Part shown: positions 8,898 through 17,659 of the stretch, one piece after another
How positions within the stretch are numbered: position 1 is the stretch's first letter
Layout: every line of letters starts with the position of its first letter
Assembly: GCF_015680705.1 (NCBI RefSeq)
Contig: NZ_JADNYP010000006.1
Span: forward strand, 62,001 to 126,000
Length of the DNA: 64,000 nt
Direction of reading: 5' to 3'
Source: Pseudomonas fulva
Lineage (GTDB): Bacteria > Pseudomonadota > Gammaproteobacteria > Pseudomonadales > Pseudomonadaceae
The notes under the pieces: model-generated
The model's database searches: none
Seen by the model: the letters and a program-made list of their open reading frames with translations, nothing else
Told to the model about the DNA's origin: nothing
Translations under genes and position numbers: made by a program

Positions 8898-9208
8898 GAT
8901 CTTTCACCTCATGTCAGTTCCTACACAGGAAAGTCTGTGTTCTTTTCTGACGCGCTGGAGAAGTGTTGATGCAGGTTTTTTGCGGGCAGCCTGACGAAAC
9001 GTCATAAAGGTCAGGCTGCCAAAGTCTTGCGCGCCAACTCATTGAACCGGAACGATCGTAGGCAATTGGCCAGCTTCGAGGCAGGTTCCTTCGGCCCCGT
9101 GCCAGGCCTGGCTGGAACCCTGCCCACGGCGCTCAGTCAGTTCCAATAGCCGTTGCTGCCGCGGCGCACCGGTCCTGTTCGCTCATCAGCCCCTGCTAAG
9201 GAATCTCC
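8898..9208. other. Divergent promoter region, KGG gene / uvrA2
   Basis: 311 bases between divergent genes. It contains ACACAG...CTGTGT (8923-8940) close to the KGG gene and a pair of overlapping dyads at 8986-9021 described separately. No additional gene was seen. A run GGTTTTTTGC at about 8976-8985 flanks the dyad, but on neither strand does it give a canonical terminator tail. Confidence 0.5.
8986..9021. promoter_or_regulatory. Overlapping dyads, possible operator or RNA switch
   Basis: GGCAGCCTGAC at 8986-8996 is matched by its perfect reverse complement GTCAGGCTGCC at 9011-9021 with a 14-base spacer. A second dyad, TGACG-AAA-CGTCA at 8993-9005, shares its left arm with the larger one, so the two hairpins cannot form at once. 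The element lies about 90 bases upstream of the KGG gene and about 190 bases upstream of uvrA2. Function is unproven. Confidence 0.45.
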
Positions 9209-11836
9209 ATGCCGTCACGTCGCGATGCTTCTCCTGACACCGGTTTCATCCGGGTACGTGGAGCCCGGGAACACAACCTCGACAACGTCGACGTCGACAT
9301 TCCGCGCGACGCGCTGGTGGTCTTCAGCGGCGTCTCGGGTTCGGGCAAGTCCTCGCTGGCATTCTCCACCTTGTATGCAGAAGCCCAGCGGCGCTACTTC
9401 GAATCGGTGGCGCCCTATGCCCGCCGCCTGATCGACCAGGTCGGCGTGCCGGACGTGGACGCCATCGACGGCCTGCCGCCTGCGGTGGCCTTGCAGCAGC
9501 AACGCGGCAGCCCCAGCGCACGCTCTTCGGTAGGCAGCGTCACCACCTTGTCCAGCCTGATCCGCATGCTCTATTCCCGCGCCGGCAGCTACCCGGCCGA
9601 GCAGCCGATGCTGTATGCCGAGGACTTCTCGCCCAACACGCCCCATGGCGCCTGCCCGCAATGCCAGGGCCTGGGCCGGGTCTACGAGGTGACCGAGGAG
9701 TCGATGGTGCCAGACCCCGCGCTGACCATACGCGAACGCGCCGTGGCTGCCTGGCCGATGGCCTGGCAGGGACAGAACCTGCGGGACATCCTGGTGACCT
9801 TGGGCCATGACGTGGACATCCCCTGGCGAGACCTGCCGAAAAAGGTCCGCGAGTGGATCCTGTTCACCGAACAGACCCCGACCGTGCCGGTATACGCCGG
9901 CATGACCCCGGAGCAGACCCGCAGCGCGCTCGAGCGCAAGCTCGAACCTAGCTACCAAGGCACCTTCATGGGCGCGCGGCGCTATGTGCTGCATACCTTC
10001 ATGCACTCGCAAAGCGCACTGATGCGCAAGCGCGTGGCTCAGTACATGCGTGCCAACCCCTGCCCGTTGTGCGCCGGCAAGCGACTCAAGCGGGAAGCCT
10101 TGGGCGTGACCTTCGCCGGCCTGGACATCGCCGAGTTTTCCCGCTTGCCGCTGAGCGAACTGGCCACGCTGCTACGAGGCGTAACCGCCAGCGACTACCT
10201 GACGCAAGCCGGGGAACCCGGCGACGTGCTCAGCCACCAGCAGACCCGCAAAGCGCGCGAGCAGCGCGCGGCCAGGGGCGAAAACCCCCACGGCACAGGG
10301 CCTGACGTGCGTCATACCCCCAACCTTTCGCTGGAAAAGCGCCTCGCCGCGCAGCGCATCAGCGCCGAGCTGCTCGAGCGCATCGCCACGCTGGTCGACC
10401 TGGGCCTGGGCTACCTGGCGCTCGAGCGCAGCACGCCGACGCTGTCCTCTGGCGAGCTGCAGCGGCTGCGGCTGGCCACGCAGCTCAATTCGCAACTGTT
10501 CGGCGTGGTCTATGTGCTCGACGAACCGTCCGCCGGCCTGCACCCGGCGGACAGCGAAGCGCTGTTCGACGCACTGCAACGGCTCAAGGCAGCCGGCAAC
10601 TCGGTCTTTGTGGTGGAACATGACCTGGATACCCTGCGCCGTGCCGACTGGCTGGTGGATGTCGGCCCCGATGCGGGGGAGCTGGGCGGCCGGGTGCTGT
10701 ACAGCGGTCCGCCAGAGGGGCTGAGGCAGGTACCCCGATCGCGCACCCGAGCGTATCTGTTCGATAGCCAGGCAGCGCCCGAGCGGATCCCGCGCCAGCC
10801 CAGCGGCTGGCTGCGCCTGGAGGGCGTGACACGCAACAACCTCGAGGATCTGACGGTCGAGTTCCCGCTCGGCTGTTTCACTTCGGTCACCGGCGTTTCC
10901 GGGTCAGGCAAGTCGAGCCTGGTCAGCCAGGCGCTGCTGGAGCTGGTCGGCGCCCACCTCGGACAGGTCGCCGATGCCGGAGAGCCCGAGCAAGCCAGCC
11001 TCGAGGACGAACCGGTACAGACCAGCACGGGCCAGGTCAGCGCGGGACTCGAGGCCATCAAGCGACTGGTGCAGGTAGACCAAAAGCCCATTGGGCGTAC
11101 GCCACGTTCCAACCTTGCAACCTATACAGGGCTCTTCGATCACGTGCGCAAGCTCTTTGCCGCCACCGACGAGGCGCGTGCGCGAGGTTTCGATGCCGGA
11201 CAGTTTTCCTTCAACGTGGCCAAGGGTCGCTGCGCCACCTGCGAGGGCGAGGGTTGGGTGAGCGTGGAGTTGCTGTTCATGCCGAGCGTATACGCCCCCT
11301 GCCCCACCTGTCATGGCGCCCGGTACGCCCCGCAGACCCTGGCGGTGAGCTGGAACGGCCTGAGCATTGCCGATGTGCTGAAACTCACCGTCAGCGATGC
11401 CCTGCTGGTGTTCGCCGAGCATCCCGCGGCGCGGCGCTCGCTGCAGTTGCTGCAGGACATAGGGCTGGGCTACCTGCGCCTGGGGCAGCCCGCCACCGAA
11501 CTGTCCGGTGGCGAGGCCCAGCGCATCAAGCTGGCGACCGAGCTGCAACGCACCACGCGCGGCGCTACCCTCTATGTGCTGGACGAGCCCACCACCGGGC
11601 TGCATCCGCAAGATGTGGACCGCCTGCTGGTCCAGCTCGACCGACTGGTCGGTGCCGGGCATAGCGTCATCGTGGTCGAACACGACATGCGCGTGGTGGC
11701 GCAGAGCGACTGGGTGATCGACATCGGTCCTGGCGCCGGGGGCGAAGGCGGCAAGGTCGTGGCGTGCGGCACACCTCGGGAAGTGGCTGCCTGCAAGCAG
11801 AGCCGCACTGCCCGGTTCCTGCGCAAGGCGCTCTAG
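9209..11836 (+). CDS. Class II UvrA-like ABC ATPase (UvrA2)
   Basis: 875-residue tandem ABC ATPase of the excinuclease UvrA family. Walker A motifs GVSGSGKSS occur at about 41-49 and again near 561. Signatures LSSGELQR and LSGGEAQR lie near 412 and 765. Zinc cysteines appear as CPQC and CPLC in the first half and CATC and CPTC in the second. Right after the first Walker region, the about 115-residue UvrB-binding domain of canonical UvrA is absent: the chain runs from SSVGSVTTLSSLIRMLYSR almost directly to the GACPQC zinc motif. That is the hallmark of the class II (UvrA2/DrrC-like) branch, linked to damage or drug tolerance rather than normal excision. The gene is monocistronic. Confidence 0.9.
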   Translation: MPSRRDASPDTGFIRVRGAREHNLDNVDVDIPRDALVVFSGVSGSGKSSLAFSTLYAEAQRRYFESVAPYARRLIDQVGVPDVDAIDGLPPAVALQQQRGSPSARSSVGSVTTLSSLIRMLYSRAGSYPAEQPMLYAEDFSPNTPHGACPQCQGLGRVYEVTEESMVPDPALTIRERAVAAWPMAWQGQNLRDILVTLGHDVDIPWRDLPKKVREWILFTEQTPTVPVYAGMTPEQTRSALERKLEPSYQGTFMGARRYVLHTFMHSQSALMRKRVAQYMRANPCPLCAGKRLKREALGVTFAGLDIAEFSRLPLSELATLLRGVTASDYLTQAGEPGDVLSHQQTRKAREQRAARGENPHGTGPDVRHTPNLSLEKRLAAQRISAELLERIATLVDLGLGYLALERSTPTLSSGELQRLRLATQLNSQLFGVVYVLDEPSAGLHPADSEALFDALQRLKAAGNSVFVVEHDLDTLRRADWLVDVGPDAGELGGRVLYSGPPEGLRQVPRSRTRAYLFDSQAAPERIPRQPSGWLRLEGVTRNNLEDLTVEFPLGCFTSVTGVSGSGKSSLVSQALLELVGAHLGQVADAGEPEQASLEDEPVQTSTGQVSAGLEAIKRLVQVDQKPIGRTPRSNLATYTGLFDHVRKLFAATDEARARGFDAGQFSFNVAKGRCATCEGEGWVSVELLFMPSVYAPCPTCHGARYAPQTLAVSWNGLSIADVLKLTVSDALLVFAEHPAARRSLQLLQDIGLGYLRLGQPATELSGGEAQRIKLATELQRTTRGATLYVLDEPTTGLHPQDVDRLLVQLDRLVGAGHSVIVVEHDMRVVAQSDWVIDIGPGAGGEGGKVVACGTPREVAACKQSRTARFLRKAL

Positions 11837-11965
11837 GCGGCGCAACGTCGCAGGGTCTGGATGACACTTTCCTCGCTGTACGGCATCGAACAGGGACATC
11901 ACCTAGGCGCAGGCAAGATCGCGCAAGGTTCCGCGAAGAGCTGTCCTTTCTGCTGGAGAAGAGCC

Positions 11966-12514
11966 ATGGCGATACGCAAGATCCTGCTGCTTTCCCTCGC
12001 GGCGCTGGCCCTGGCCGGCTGCGCCGGTTCCGGCGACCACGCCAAGCCTCCTGCCACGGTGCAGGTGGACCTGCAACGCTACCAGGGCACCTGGTACGAA
12101 CTGGCACGCCTGCCAATGTTCTTCCAGCGCAACTGCGTGCAGTCCGAGGCGCACTATGCGCTGCGCGAAGACGGACGCATCGACGTGACCAACCGCTGCC
12201 GCAAAGATGACGGCCAGTGGAGCGAGGTCCACGGAGTCGCCGAAGCCCAGCAGCCTGGCCGTACCGACAAGCTCTGGGTCCGCTTCGACAACTGGTTCAG
12301 CCGCCTGCTGCCCGACCTGGCCAAGGGTGAATACTGGGTGCTGTACCATGACGACGACTACCGCGTCGCCCTGGTCGGGCATCCGGACCGGGATTACCTC
12401 TGGCTGCTTTCGCGCACCCCTACGGTGAGCACCGAAGTACGCGAGCGGCTGCTTGGTATCGCTCGGCAGCAAGGGTATGACACGCGTGAGCTGGTGTGGC
12501 GCAAGGGTGATTGA
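11966..12514 (+). CDS. blc: Outer-membrane lipocalin lipoprotein (Blc-like)
   Basis: 182-residue lipoprotein. Residues 1-17 form a signal peptide ending in the lipobox LAGC, with Cys at about 18. The mature part is a lipocalin barrel with the first conserved block YQGTWYELARLP (Gly-x-Trp) and the family patches RNCVQSEAHYAL and GEYWVLYHDDDYRVALVGHPDRDYLWLLSR. Blc proteins bind lysophospholipids or fatty acids at the inner face of the outer membrane and are associated with envelope stress. The ATG at 11966 has GGAGAAG in front; an upstream in-frame start would bury the signal peptide. It lies 129 bases after uvrA2 and probably has its own promoter. Confidence 0.9.
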   Translation: MAIRKILLLSLAALALAGCAGSGDHAKPPATVQVDLQRYQGTWYELARLPMFFQRNCVQSEAHYALREDGRIDVTNRCRKDDGQWSEVHGVAEAQQPGRTDKLWVRFDNWFSRLLPDLAKGEYWVLYHDDDYRVALVGHPDRDYLWLLSRTPTVSTEVRERLLGIARQQGYDTRELVWRKGD

Positions 12515-12687
12515 CGGATGGGTGCCGCTCGAGCGAGGTGACCCTGCAAACCTGCAGCTGCATCAAGCGGCCGCCGTCAGGGCGCCGGACTGGCCGCGAT
12601 AGGGCCCGCAGGGGCTTCAGGATCTGGCAAGCAAAAGTGTCTTGAACAGACTTGCAGAGGAAGTTCGTGTTGCTTGCGACATTCCAC

Positions 12688-12730
12688 GAGCCGCTGCGCG
12701 GCCCATCGCGGCCGGGCCTGCATGCAGGCC
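12688..12730. repeat. REP-like element plus 16-bp palindrome
   Basis: GAGCCGCTGCGCGGCCCATC at 12688-12707 resembles the degenerate REP units common in P. putida-group intergenic DNA, and a related core recurs at 22716. It is immediately followed by the perfect palindrome GGCCTGCATGCAGGCC at 12715-12730. Confidence 0.5.
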
Positions 12731-12847
12731 GCGAAGGGCAGCCAATCGACAGATGTGAAGGTCATGCCCTCCGATCTGGCGACAGAAATCCGTAATTTGT
12801 ACATATCGCCGGGTGCATGCCGGCACTCTGCGCGCCCATAATGACCC

Positions 12848-12860
12848 AATAACAACAAAA
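12848..12860 (+). promoter_or_regulatory. Candidate Crc/Hfq CA motif in leader of ABC permease
   Basis: AATAACAACAAAA gives a perfect AAYAAYAA match about 31-43 bases ahead of the permease ATG. In Pseudomonas, Hfq with Crc binds such A-rich repeats near ribosome sites and blocks translation of uptake genes for less preferred nutrients. Binding here is inferred from the motif alone. Confidence 0.5.
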
Positions 12861-12890
12861 GGGGGCCAAGCCCCTCAGAGGGTCGAAAAC

Positions 12891-13856
12891 ATGTACAAGG
12901 ACCACATCGTCAAACCCCGTGCGACGGACAGCGTCACATTCATGGCTGCGGTCGCCGTGGCGATCTTCGCCATCGCGCTGTTTTGCGGCCTGGGTGAAAG
13001 CGGCCTGGCCCGTCTGATGGGGCCGATCCTGCTCGACCTGCAAGCACCCTGGCTGCGCGATATCGCAGTGGCCGGCACGCTGACCGCCACGCTGCTGCTG
13101 AACCTGTTCATTCTCGGCCGCTTCCCCTTGCGAGCCCAGATCATCACGGTCTGGTGCGAGCTGTTGCTGCTGTTCCTGCTGTTCTTCGATACCTTCGACC
13201 TGTCCTACGGCTTCATCGCCAGCAAGGTCGGCTTCATGATCACCCAAGGGGTGTTCACCACGGTCTATATCTCTGCGTTGTCGATCGCCATCGCCTTTGT
13301 TCTGGCATTGCTGGGGGCTACCGCGCGGCTGTCGTCCAATGGCTTCGCCATCGCCATCGCCAGCTTCTACACCTCGTTCTTCCGCGGGGTACCACTGCTG
13401 ATCCAGATCTACCTCATCTACCTGGGCATTCCGCAACTGGGTTATGTCGTCGGGGCGGTACCGGCCGGCATCCTGGCCCTGTCGCTATGCTATGGCGCCT
13501 ACATGACGGAAATCTTCCGCGCAGGCATCAGCAGTATCCCGCGAGGCCAGTGGGAAGCTTCCCGTGCCATCGGCCTGACACCGCTGCAGACCATGACCCG
13601 GGTGATCCTGCCCCAGTCCATGCGCCTGATCATCCCACCCACCGGCAACCAGTTCATCTCCATGCTCAAGGACAGCTCGCTGGTGTCGGTAATCGGTGTC
13701 TGGGAGCTGATGTTCCTGGCTCGCACCCAAGGGCGCGCCGAATTCCGCCACCTGGAAATGCTCATCACCGCCGCCGTGCTGTACTGGCTGCTGTCGATCA
13801 TCCTCGAGGCCGTCCAGTCCCGGCTCGAAAAACGCTTCGACCGCGCCCACCGCTGA
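12891..13856 (+). CDS. Amino-acid/amine ABC transporter permease
   Basis: 321-residue inner-membrane permease of the polar amino-acid (HisM/GlnP) ABC family. The first about 100 residues hold extra hydrophobic helices not found in the about 220-residue minimal members. The conserved core begins near VFTTVYISALSIAIAF and includes the EAA-loop signature EASRAIGLTPLQTMTRVILPQ at about 225-245, which contacts the ATPase. No second permease gene is nearby, so it probably works as a homodimer. The ATG at 12891 follows AGAGGG. It is the first gene of a cluster with ATPase, binding protein, FAD oxidase and regulator. The substrate is unknown but is probably an amino acid or amine. Confidence 0.9.
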   Translation: MYKDHIVKPRATDSVTFMAAVAVAIFAIALFCGLGESGLARLMGPILLDLQAPWLRDIAVAGTLTATLLLNLFILGRFPLRAQIITVWCELLLLFLLFFDTFDLSYGFIASKVGFMITQGVFTTVYISALSIAIAFVLALLGATARLSSNGFAIAIASFYTSFFRGVPLLIQIYLIYLGIPQLGYVVGAVPAGILALSLCYGAYMTEIFRAGISSIPRGQWEASRAIGLTPLQTMTRVILPQSMRLIIPPTGNQFISMLKDSSLVSVIGVWELMFLARTQGRAEFRHLEMLITAAVLYWLLSIILEAVQSRLEKRFDRAHR

Positions 13857-13871
13857 TCAAGGAGCTCCACG

Positions 13872-14633
13872 ATGAACCTGACGTGCTCGGCTGCCCGGCA
13901 GCCCGCGGTAGCGATTCGCGACCTGCAGAAATGGTATGGGGACTTCCATGTGCTCAAGGGTATCGACCTGGAGATCGCCAGCGGCGAGATCGTGGTCATC
14001 TGCGGCCCCTCGGGTTCTGGCAAGTCCACCCTCATCCGCTGTCTCAACTTGCTGGAAGACTTCCAGCAAGGCGAGGTGCTGATCGCCGGCACCGCGCTCA
14101 CGCGCAGCGCAGCGAGCGTGGCGGGCATTCGGCGCCAGGTCGGCATGGTGTTCCAGCAGTTCAACCTGTTCCCGCACCTGACCGTGTTGCAGAACCTGAT
14201 GCTCGGACCACGCCTGGTCAGCCGGCTCGGCGAAACCGAGGCACGCGAACTGGCCTACGAATTCCTCGACCGGGTGCGGATCAGGAGCCAGGCCGACAAG
14301 TTTCCCGGGCAGCTTTCCGGCGGCCAGCAACAACGCGTGGCCATCGCCCGCGCCCTGTGCATGCGGCCCCGCATCATGCTGTTCGACGAGCCCACCTCGG
14401 CACTCGACCCGGAAATGGTCAAGGAAGTGCTCGATGTGATGGGGGAGCTGGCGCAGGACGGCATCACCATGCTCTGCGTGACCCATGAGATGGGCTTCGC
14501 CCGCAAGGTCGCCGATCGCATCATCTTCATGGACCAGGGCAGCATCATCGAACAGGCCAGGCCCCACGACTTCTTCGACAACCCCCAGCACGAGCGCGCC
14601 AGGGAATTCCTTTCGCAGATCCTGAGCCACTGA
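13872..14633 (+). CDS. Amino-acid/amine ABC transporter ATP-binding protein
   Basis: 253-residue ATPase that energises the adjacent permease at the inner membrane. Walker A is GPSGSGKST near residues 45-53. The Q-loop lies in [18 protein letters not shown], the ABC signature LSGGQQQR near 150, Walker [15 protein letters not shown] near 170-183, and the H-loop in VTHEMGF near 205. These match the GlnQ/HisP subgroup for polar amino acids. It starts 15 bases after the permease stop with a GGAG ribosome site, so cotranscription is near certain. Confidence 0.95.
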   Translation: MNLTCSAARQPAVAIRDLQKWYGDFHVLKGIDLEIASGEIVVICGPSGSGKSTLIRCLNLLEDFQQGEVLIAGTALTRSAASVAGIRRQVGMVFQQFNLFPHLTVLQNLMLGPRLVSRLGETEARELAYEFLDRVRIRSQADKFPGQLSGGQQQRVAIARALCMRPRIMLFDEPTSALDPEMVKEVLDVMGELAQDGITMLCVTHEMGFARKVADRIIFMDQGSIIEQARPHDFFDNPQHERAREFLSQILSH

Positions 14634-14688
14634 CTGGCCGCCACGCCACACGATTGCCATCCACCACCGCGTAACCGGAGACTTACCG

Positions 14689-15528
14689 ATGATCCCAGTT
14701 GCTCGCATGTTCGCCACCGTCACCTTCGCCAGCGCCCTGGCCACCTTCACTTGCGCCGCCTGGGCCGGCGCGACCCTCGATCGCATCCAGCAGACCAAGG
14801 TCATGAAGGTGGCCACGGCGGCGAACTGGCCACCCCAGTCGTTCCTGGGTGAAGACAACACGCTCAAAGGCTTCGACATCGACGTGGCCAACGAGATCGG
14901 CCGCCGTCTGGGCAGCAAGGTCACCTTCGTCACGCCCGAATACGGGATCATCACCGCTGGACGCTGGGCCAACCGTTGGGACCTGTCGGTCGGCTCCATG
15001 ACACCGACCACCGAACGCGCTCGTGTGCTGGACTTCCCCGCCATCTACTACTACACCCCATACGTCTTCGCGGTACACAAGGATGCCGCCGGCACCCCAC
15101 TGGCCGGCCTCAACGGCAAGACCATCGGCGTGGAGGCCGGCACCACCTCCGAGGACTACATCAATCGTCGACTGAAGATCGACGCCGTCGATGTACCAGC
15201 GATCAGCTATGTGGTCGAACCCGGCGACGTCCAGACCTACGGCGACAGCATGGGGCCGCTGGACGACCTGCGCATGGGCAACGGCACGCGCCTGGACGCC
15301 ACGCTGTCGGCGTTGCCGACCGTGCTCGGGGCGATCAAGCACGGCTACCCCATCGTGCCGGCCGAGGGCAAGCCCGCCTACTACGAGCCATTGGCCATCG
15401 CCGTGGACAAGGGTGACGAAGCGTTCAGCGCCGAACTGACCAAGATCATCGAAAGCATGAAGGCTGACGGCACGCTGAGCCGGCTTTCCAAGAAATGGTA
15501 CGACACCGACCTTACCAAGGTGCAATGA
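14689..15528 (+). CDS. Periplasmic substrate-binding protein, ABC family 3
   Basis: 279-residue binding protein with an N-terminal signal peptide (hydrophobic core FATVTFASALATFTCAAWA, cleavage near AWA-GA). The mature fold is SBP family 3. Family blocks include FDIDVANEIGRRLG, which follows the ligand-contact N-terminal strand, and the TTERARVLDFPAIYY block whose Arg normally binds the substrate carboxylate. The presence of that Arg suggests a ligand with an amino-acid-like carboxylate. It follows the ATPase gene by 55 bases in the same cluster. Confidence 0.93.
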   Translation: MIPVARMFATVTFASALATFTCAAWAGATLDRIQQTKVMKVATAANWPPQSFLGEDNTLKGFDIDVANEIGRRLGSKVTFVTPEYGIITAGRWANRWDLSVGSMTPTTERARVLDFPAIYYYTPYVFAVHKDAAGTPLAGLNGKTIGVEAGTTSEDYINRRLKIDAVDVPAISYVVEPGDVQTYGDSMGPLDDLRMGNGTRLDATLSALPTVLGAIKHGYPIVPAEGKPAYYEPLAIAVDKGDEAFSAELTKIIESMKADGTLSRLSKKWYDTDLTKVQ

Positions 15529-15605
15529 CCCCTACCGGCTGACCGTCGCCCTTCGTCACCAAGGGCGCACGGCCCGCTCGTGCCCGAAAAAAGGATGACT
15601 GCACG

Positions 15606-16910
15606 ATGTCGACGTATGGCAACAACTACTACACCGCCAGCATGCGCCCTGCCTCGCAACGCCCGGCGCTCAGTGGCAAGGTCCAGGCTGACGTGTGTGT
15701 CGTCGGTGGCGGCCTGGCCGGCTTGAGCACGGCCTGGGAACTGCTGCGCCGGGGTCGCTCGGTGGTCCTGCTGGAGGGAGCCCGCGTGGCCTGGGGCGCT
15801 TCCGGGCGCAACGGCGGATTCGTCCTGCAAGGCTGGTCGGAGGGCCTGTCGGCCATCGAGCGGCGCTGCGGCAGGCAGACGGCCGAGGCGCTGTTCCGGC
15901 TGTCGCTCGAGGGCGTCGATATTGTCCGCCAGATGATCGCCGAGTACCGCCTGCCCGGTTGCGCGCCCACCACCGGCAAGCTCAGCGTCGTGCGCTACGA
16001 TGACGGCGACAACCTCAAGCGCCTGCGTGATCGCCTGGCCAGCGGATTCGGTTTCGAGCTGGAGTATCTCGACACCCAGGCGATTCGCGAACGCCTGGAT
16101 ACCGAGCGGTACTTCCAGGGACTTCGCGATACCCATGGGTTCCACTTCCACCCGCTCAACTATTGCCTCGGCCTGGCCGATCTGGTCGAGCTCAGCGGCG
16201 GTCGCATCCATGAGCAGTCGGCAATGCTGCAGGTCGAGAGCACAGCCGGGCGTCATCGCGTGACCACTTCCCAGGGCAGCGTCGACTGCGCCAATGTCGT
16301 GTATTGCTGTGGCGGCTATGGTGGCGCCGAGTTCGGCCCACTGCGCCGGGCATTCCTGCCAATCGCCACCTACGTGGTGCTGACCGAGCACCTGGGCGAG
16401 CGCCTGCGGCAGATCGTGCGCACCACCGACGCAGTAGGCGACAATCGCCGCGCCTCGGACTATTACCGCATCGTCGATGGCGATCGCCTGCTCTGGGGCG
16501 GTCACATCACTACCCGTAACCTGCAGGACGAGAAGCGCCTGGCTCAGCTGCTGAGCGACGACATCCGCGACGTCTATCCACAGCTGGGCCAGCTGAAGAT
16601 CGACAAGGCCTGGTCTGGCCTGATGGGCTATGCGCGGCACAAGATGCCACATATCGCACCCCTGGGAGGAGGCCGCTGGGCCTGCGCATCGTTCGGTGGC
16701 CATGGCATGAATACCGCTCCCATCGGTGGTCGAGTGATCGCCGAAGCCATTTGCGGTGAAACCGACCGCTACCGTCTGTTCGATGCCTATGGCCTGGAGT
16801 GGAACGGCGGCCCCTTCGGCCCTGCTGCCGCGCAAACCGTCTATGCTGGGCTGAAACTGATGGACAAGTTCCAGGAAGCACGCTCACAGCGTCGGGCCAT
16901 CAGAAACTGA
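15606..16910 (+). CDS. FAD-dependent amine/amino-acid oxidoreductase (DAO family, PuuB-like)
   Basis: 434-residue flavoenzyme of the DAO superfamily, nearest by eye to gamma-glutamylputrescine oxidase-like proteins. The FAD-binding GGGLAG motif is at about 36-41 and is followed by the acidic strand end at LLEGARVAWGASGRNGG, a block typical of this subgroup. The C-terminal FAD contact region is FGGHGMNTAPIGGRVIAEA. It should oxidise a C-N bond of an amine or amino acid with release of peroxide or via another acceptor. It is 77 bases after the binding-protein gene, so transport and first catabolic step are linked. AAGGA precedes the ATG. The substrate is unknown. Confidence 0.88.
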   Translation: MSTYGNNYYTASMRPASQRPALSGKVQADVCVVGGGLAGLSTAWELLRRGRSVVLLEGARVAWGASGRNGGFVLQGWSEGLSAIERRCGRQTAEALFRLSLEGVDIVRQMIAEYRLPGCAPTTGKLSVVRYDDGDNLKRLRDRLASGFGFELEYLDTQAIRERLDTERYFQGLRDTHGFHFHPLNYCLGLADLVELSGGRIHEQSAMLQVESTAGRHRVTTSQGSVDCANVVYCCGGYGGAEFGPLRRAFLPIATYVVLTEHLGERLRQIVRTTDAVGDNRRASDYYRIVDGDRLLWGGHITTRNLQDEKRLAQLLSDDIRDVYPQLGQLKIDKAWSGLMGYARHKMPHIAPLGGGRWACASFGGHGMNTAPIGGRVIAEAICGETDRYRLFDAYGLEWNGGPFGPAAAQTVYAGLKLMDKFQEARSQRRAIRN

Positions 16911-16937
16911 AAACTCGCCCAAGGTCACCGCCTGCCC

Positions 16938-17408
16938 ATGGACTCGCAGACTCCAGGCTCACTGTTCAGCCTCACCGAAAAAGACAGACAACTGCTGGCG
17001 CTGCTGCAAGCCAACGCCCGCGAGGCGACCGCTTCGCTGGCGCGCAAGCTGGGCGTGTCGCGCTCGGCCGTACAAGAGCGGATCCAGCGCCTGGAGAAAG
17101 CCGGAGTCATCACCGGCTACAGCGTGCGCATCGACCAGGACAAGCTGCAGCAGACCATCAACTGCTTCACCATGACCTCCTGTACCAACAAGAGCTACAC
17201 CGACGTGATGACCGTCCTGCGCAAGATGGAAGCGGTACAGGCGGTGTATGCCGTATCCGGGGATTCGGACTTCATCATCCACCTGGCGACTCGCAACCTT
17301 GGCGAACTCAACGCCGAGCTGACCCGGATCAACATGATCAAAGGGGTGGCGCATACCGCTTCGCATATCGTGATGGAAACGAAGTTCAATCGGCGGTTGA
17401 TGGTGTAG
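16938..17408 (+). CDS. Lrp/AsnC-family transcriptional regulator
   Basis: 156-residue regulator with an AsnC-type helix-turn-helix at about 12-65 (DRQLLALLQANAREATASLARKLG..SRSAVQERIQRLE) and a C-terminal RAM/ACT-like ligand domain at about 75-150 that usually senses amino acids. It is the last gene of the cluster, 27 bases after the FAD oxidase, and most likely controls it in response to the transported compound or a product. The ribosome site is weak (AAGGT). A local-regulator role is inferred from position. Confidence 0.9.
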   Translation: MDSQTPGSLFSLTEKDRQLLALLQANAREATASLARKLGVSRSAVQERIQRLEKAGVITGYSVRIDQDKLQQTINCFTMTSCTNKSYTDVMTVLRKMEAVQAVYAVSGDSDFIIHLATRNLGELNAELTRINMIKGVAHTASHIVMETKFNRRLMV

Positions 17409-17610
17409 GGACGCGGGCGGGAGCAAGGAACGGTTTTCTGGAAAGTGCTCGGCAGCGGCACCCGCCCATTGGCCGGATCAGCAATCGAAAGAGGCCCGGC
17501 TGGAAACCGTACGGCTGTGTTCCGCAGTTGAGTGTTGAGCCGGACGGAAGGAGCGATATTGACGGACAAGGCTTGCCCTTAATCTGTCCAGACCGCCCCT
17601 GCCGAAACGA

Positions 17611-17646
17611 CGAAGCCCCGAAAACATCAACGTTTTCGGGGCTTCG
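17611..17646 (-). terminator. Perfect 15-bp inverted repeat, terminator after tRNA-Ser
   Basis: CGAAGCCCCGAAAAC at 17611-17625 pairs perfectly with GTTTTCGGGGCTTCG at 17632-17646 around a 6-base loop. It lies just downstream of the minus-strand tRNA-Ser and about 200 bases after the Lrp gene, so it may stop both. The U-tract is short on either strand. Confidence 0.65.
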
Positions 17647-17659
17647 GCTACTTCGCGTA

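Larger units (their letters stand above)
12515..12890. other. 376-base intergenic region with REP-like element
   Basis: No gene is seen. The region holds a REP-like core at 12688-12715 (GCCGCTGCGCGGCCCATCGC), a perfect 16-base palindrome GGCCTGCATGCAGGCC at 12715-12730, and, just before the ABC permease, an A-rich CA motif. The core resembles a second element at 22716-22760. Confidence 0.5.
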
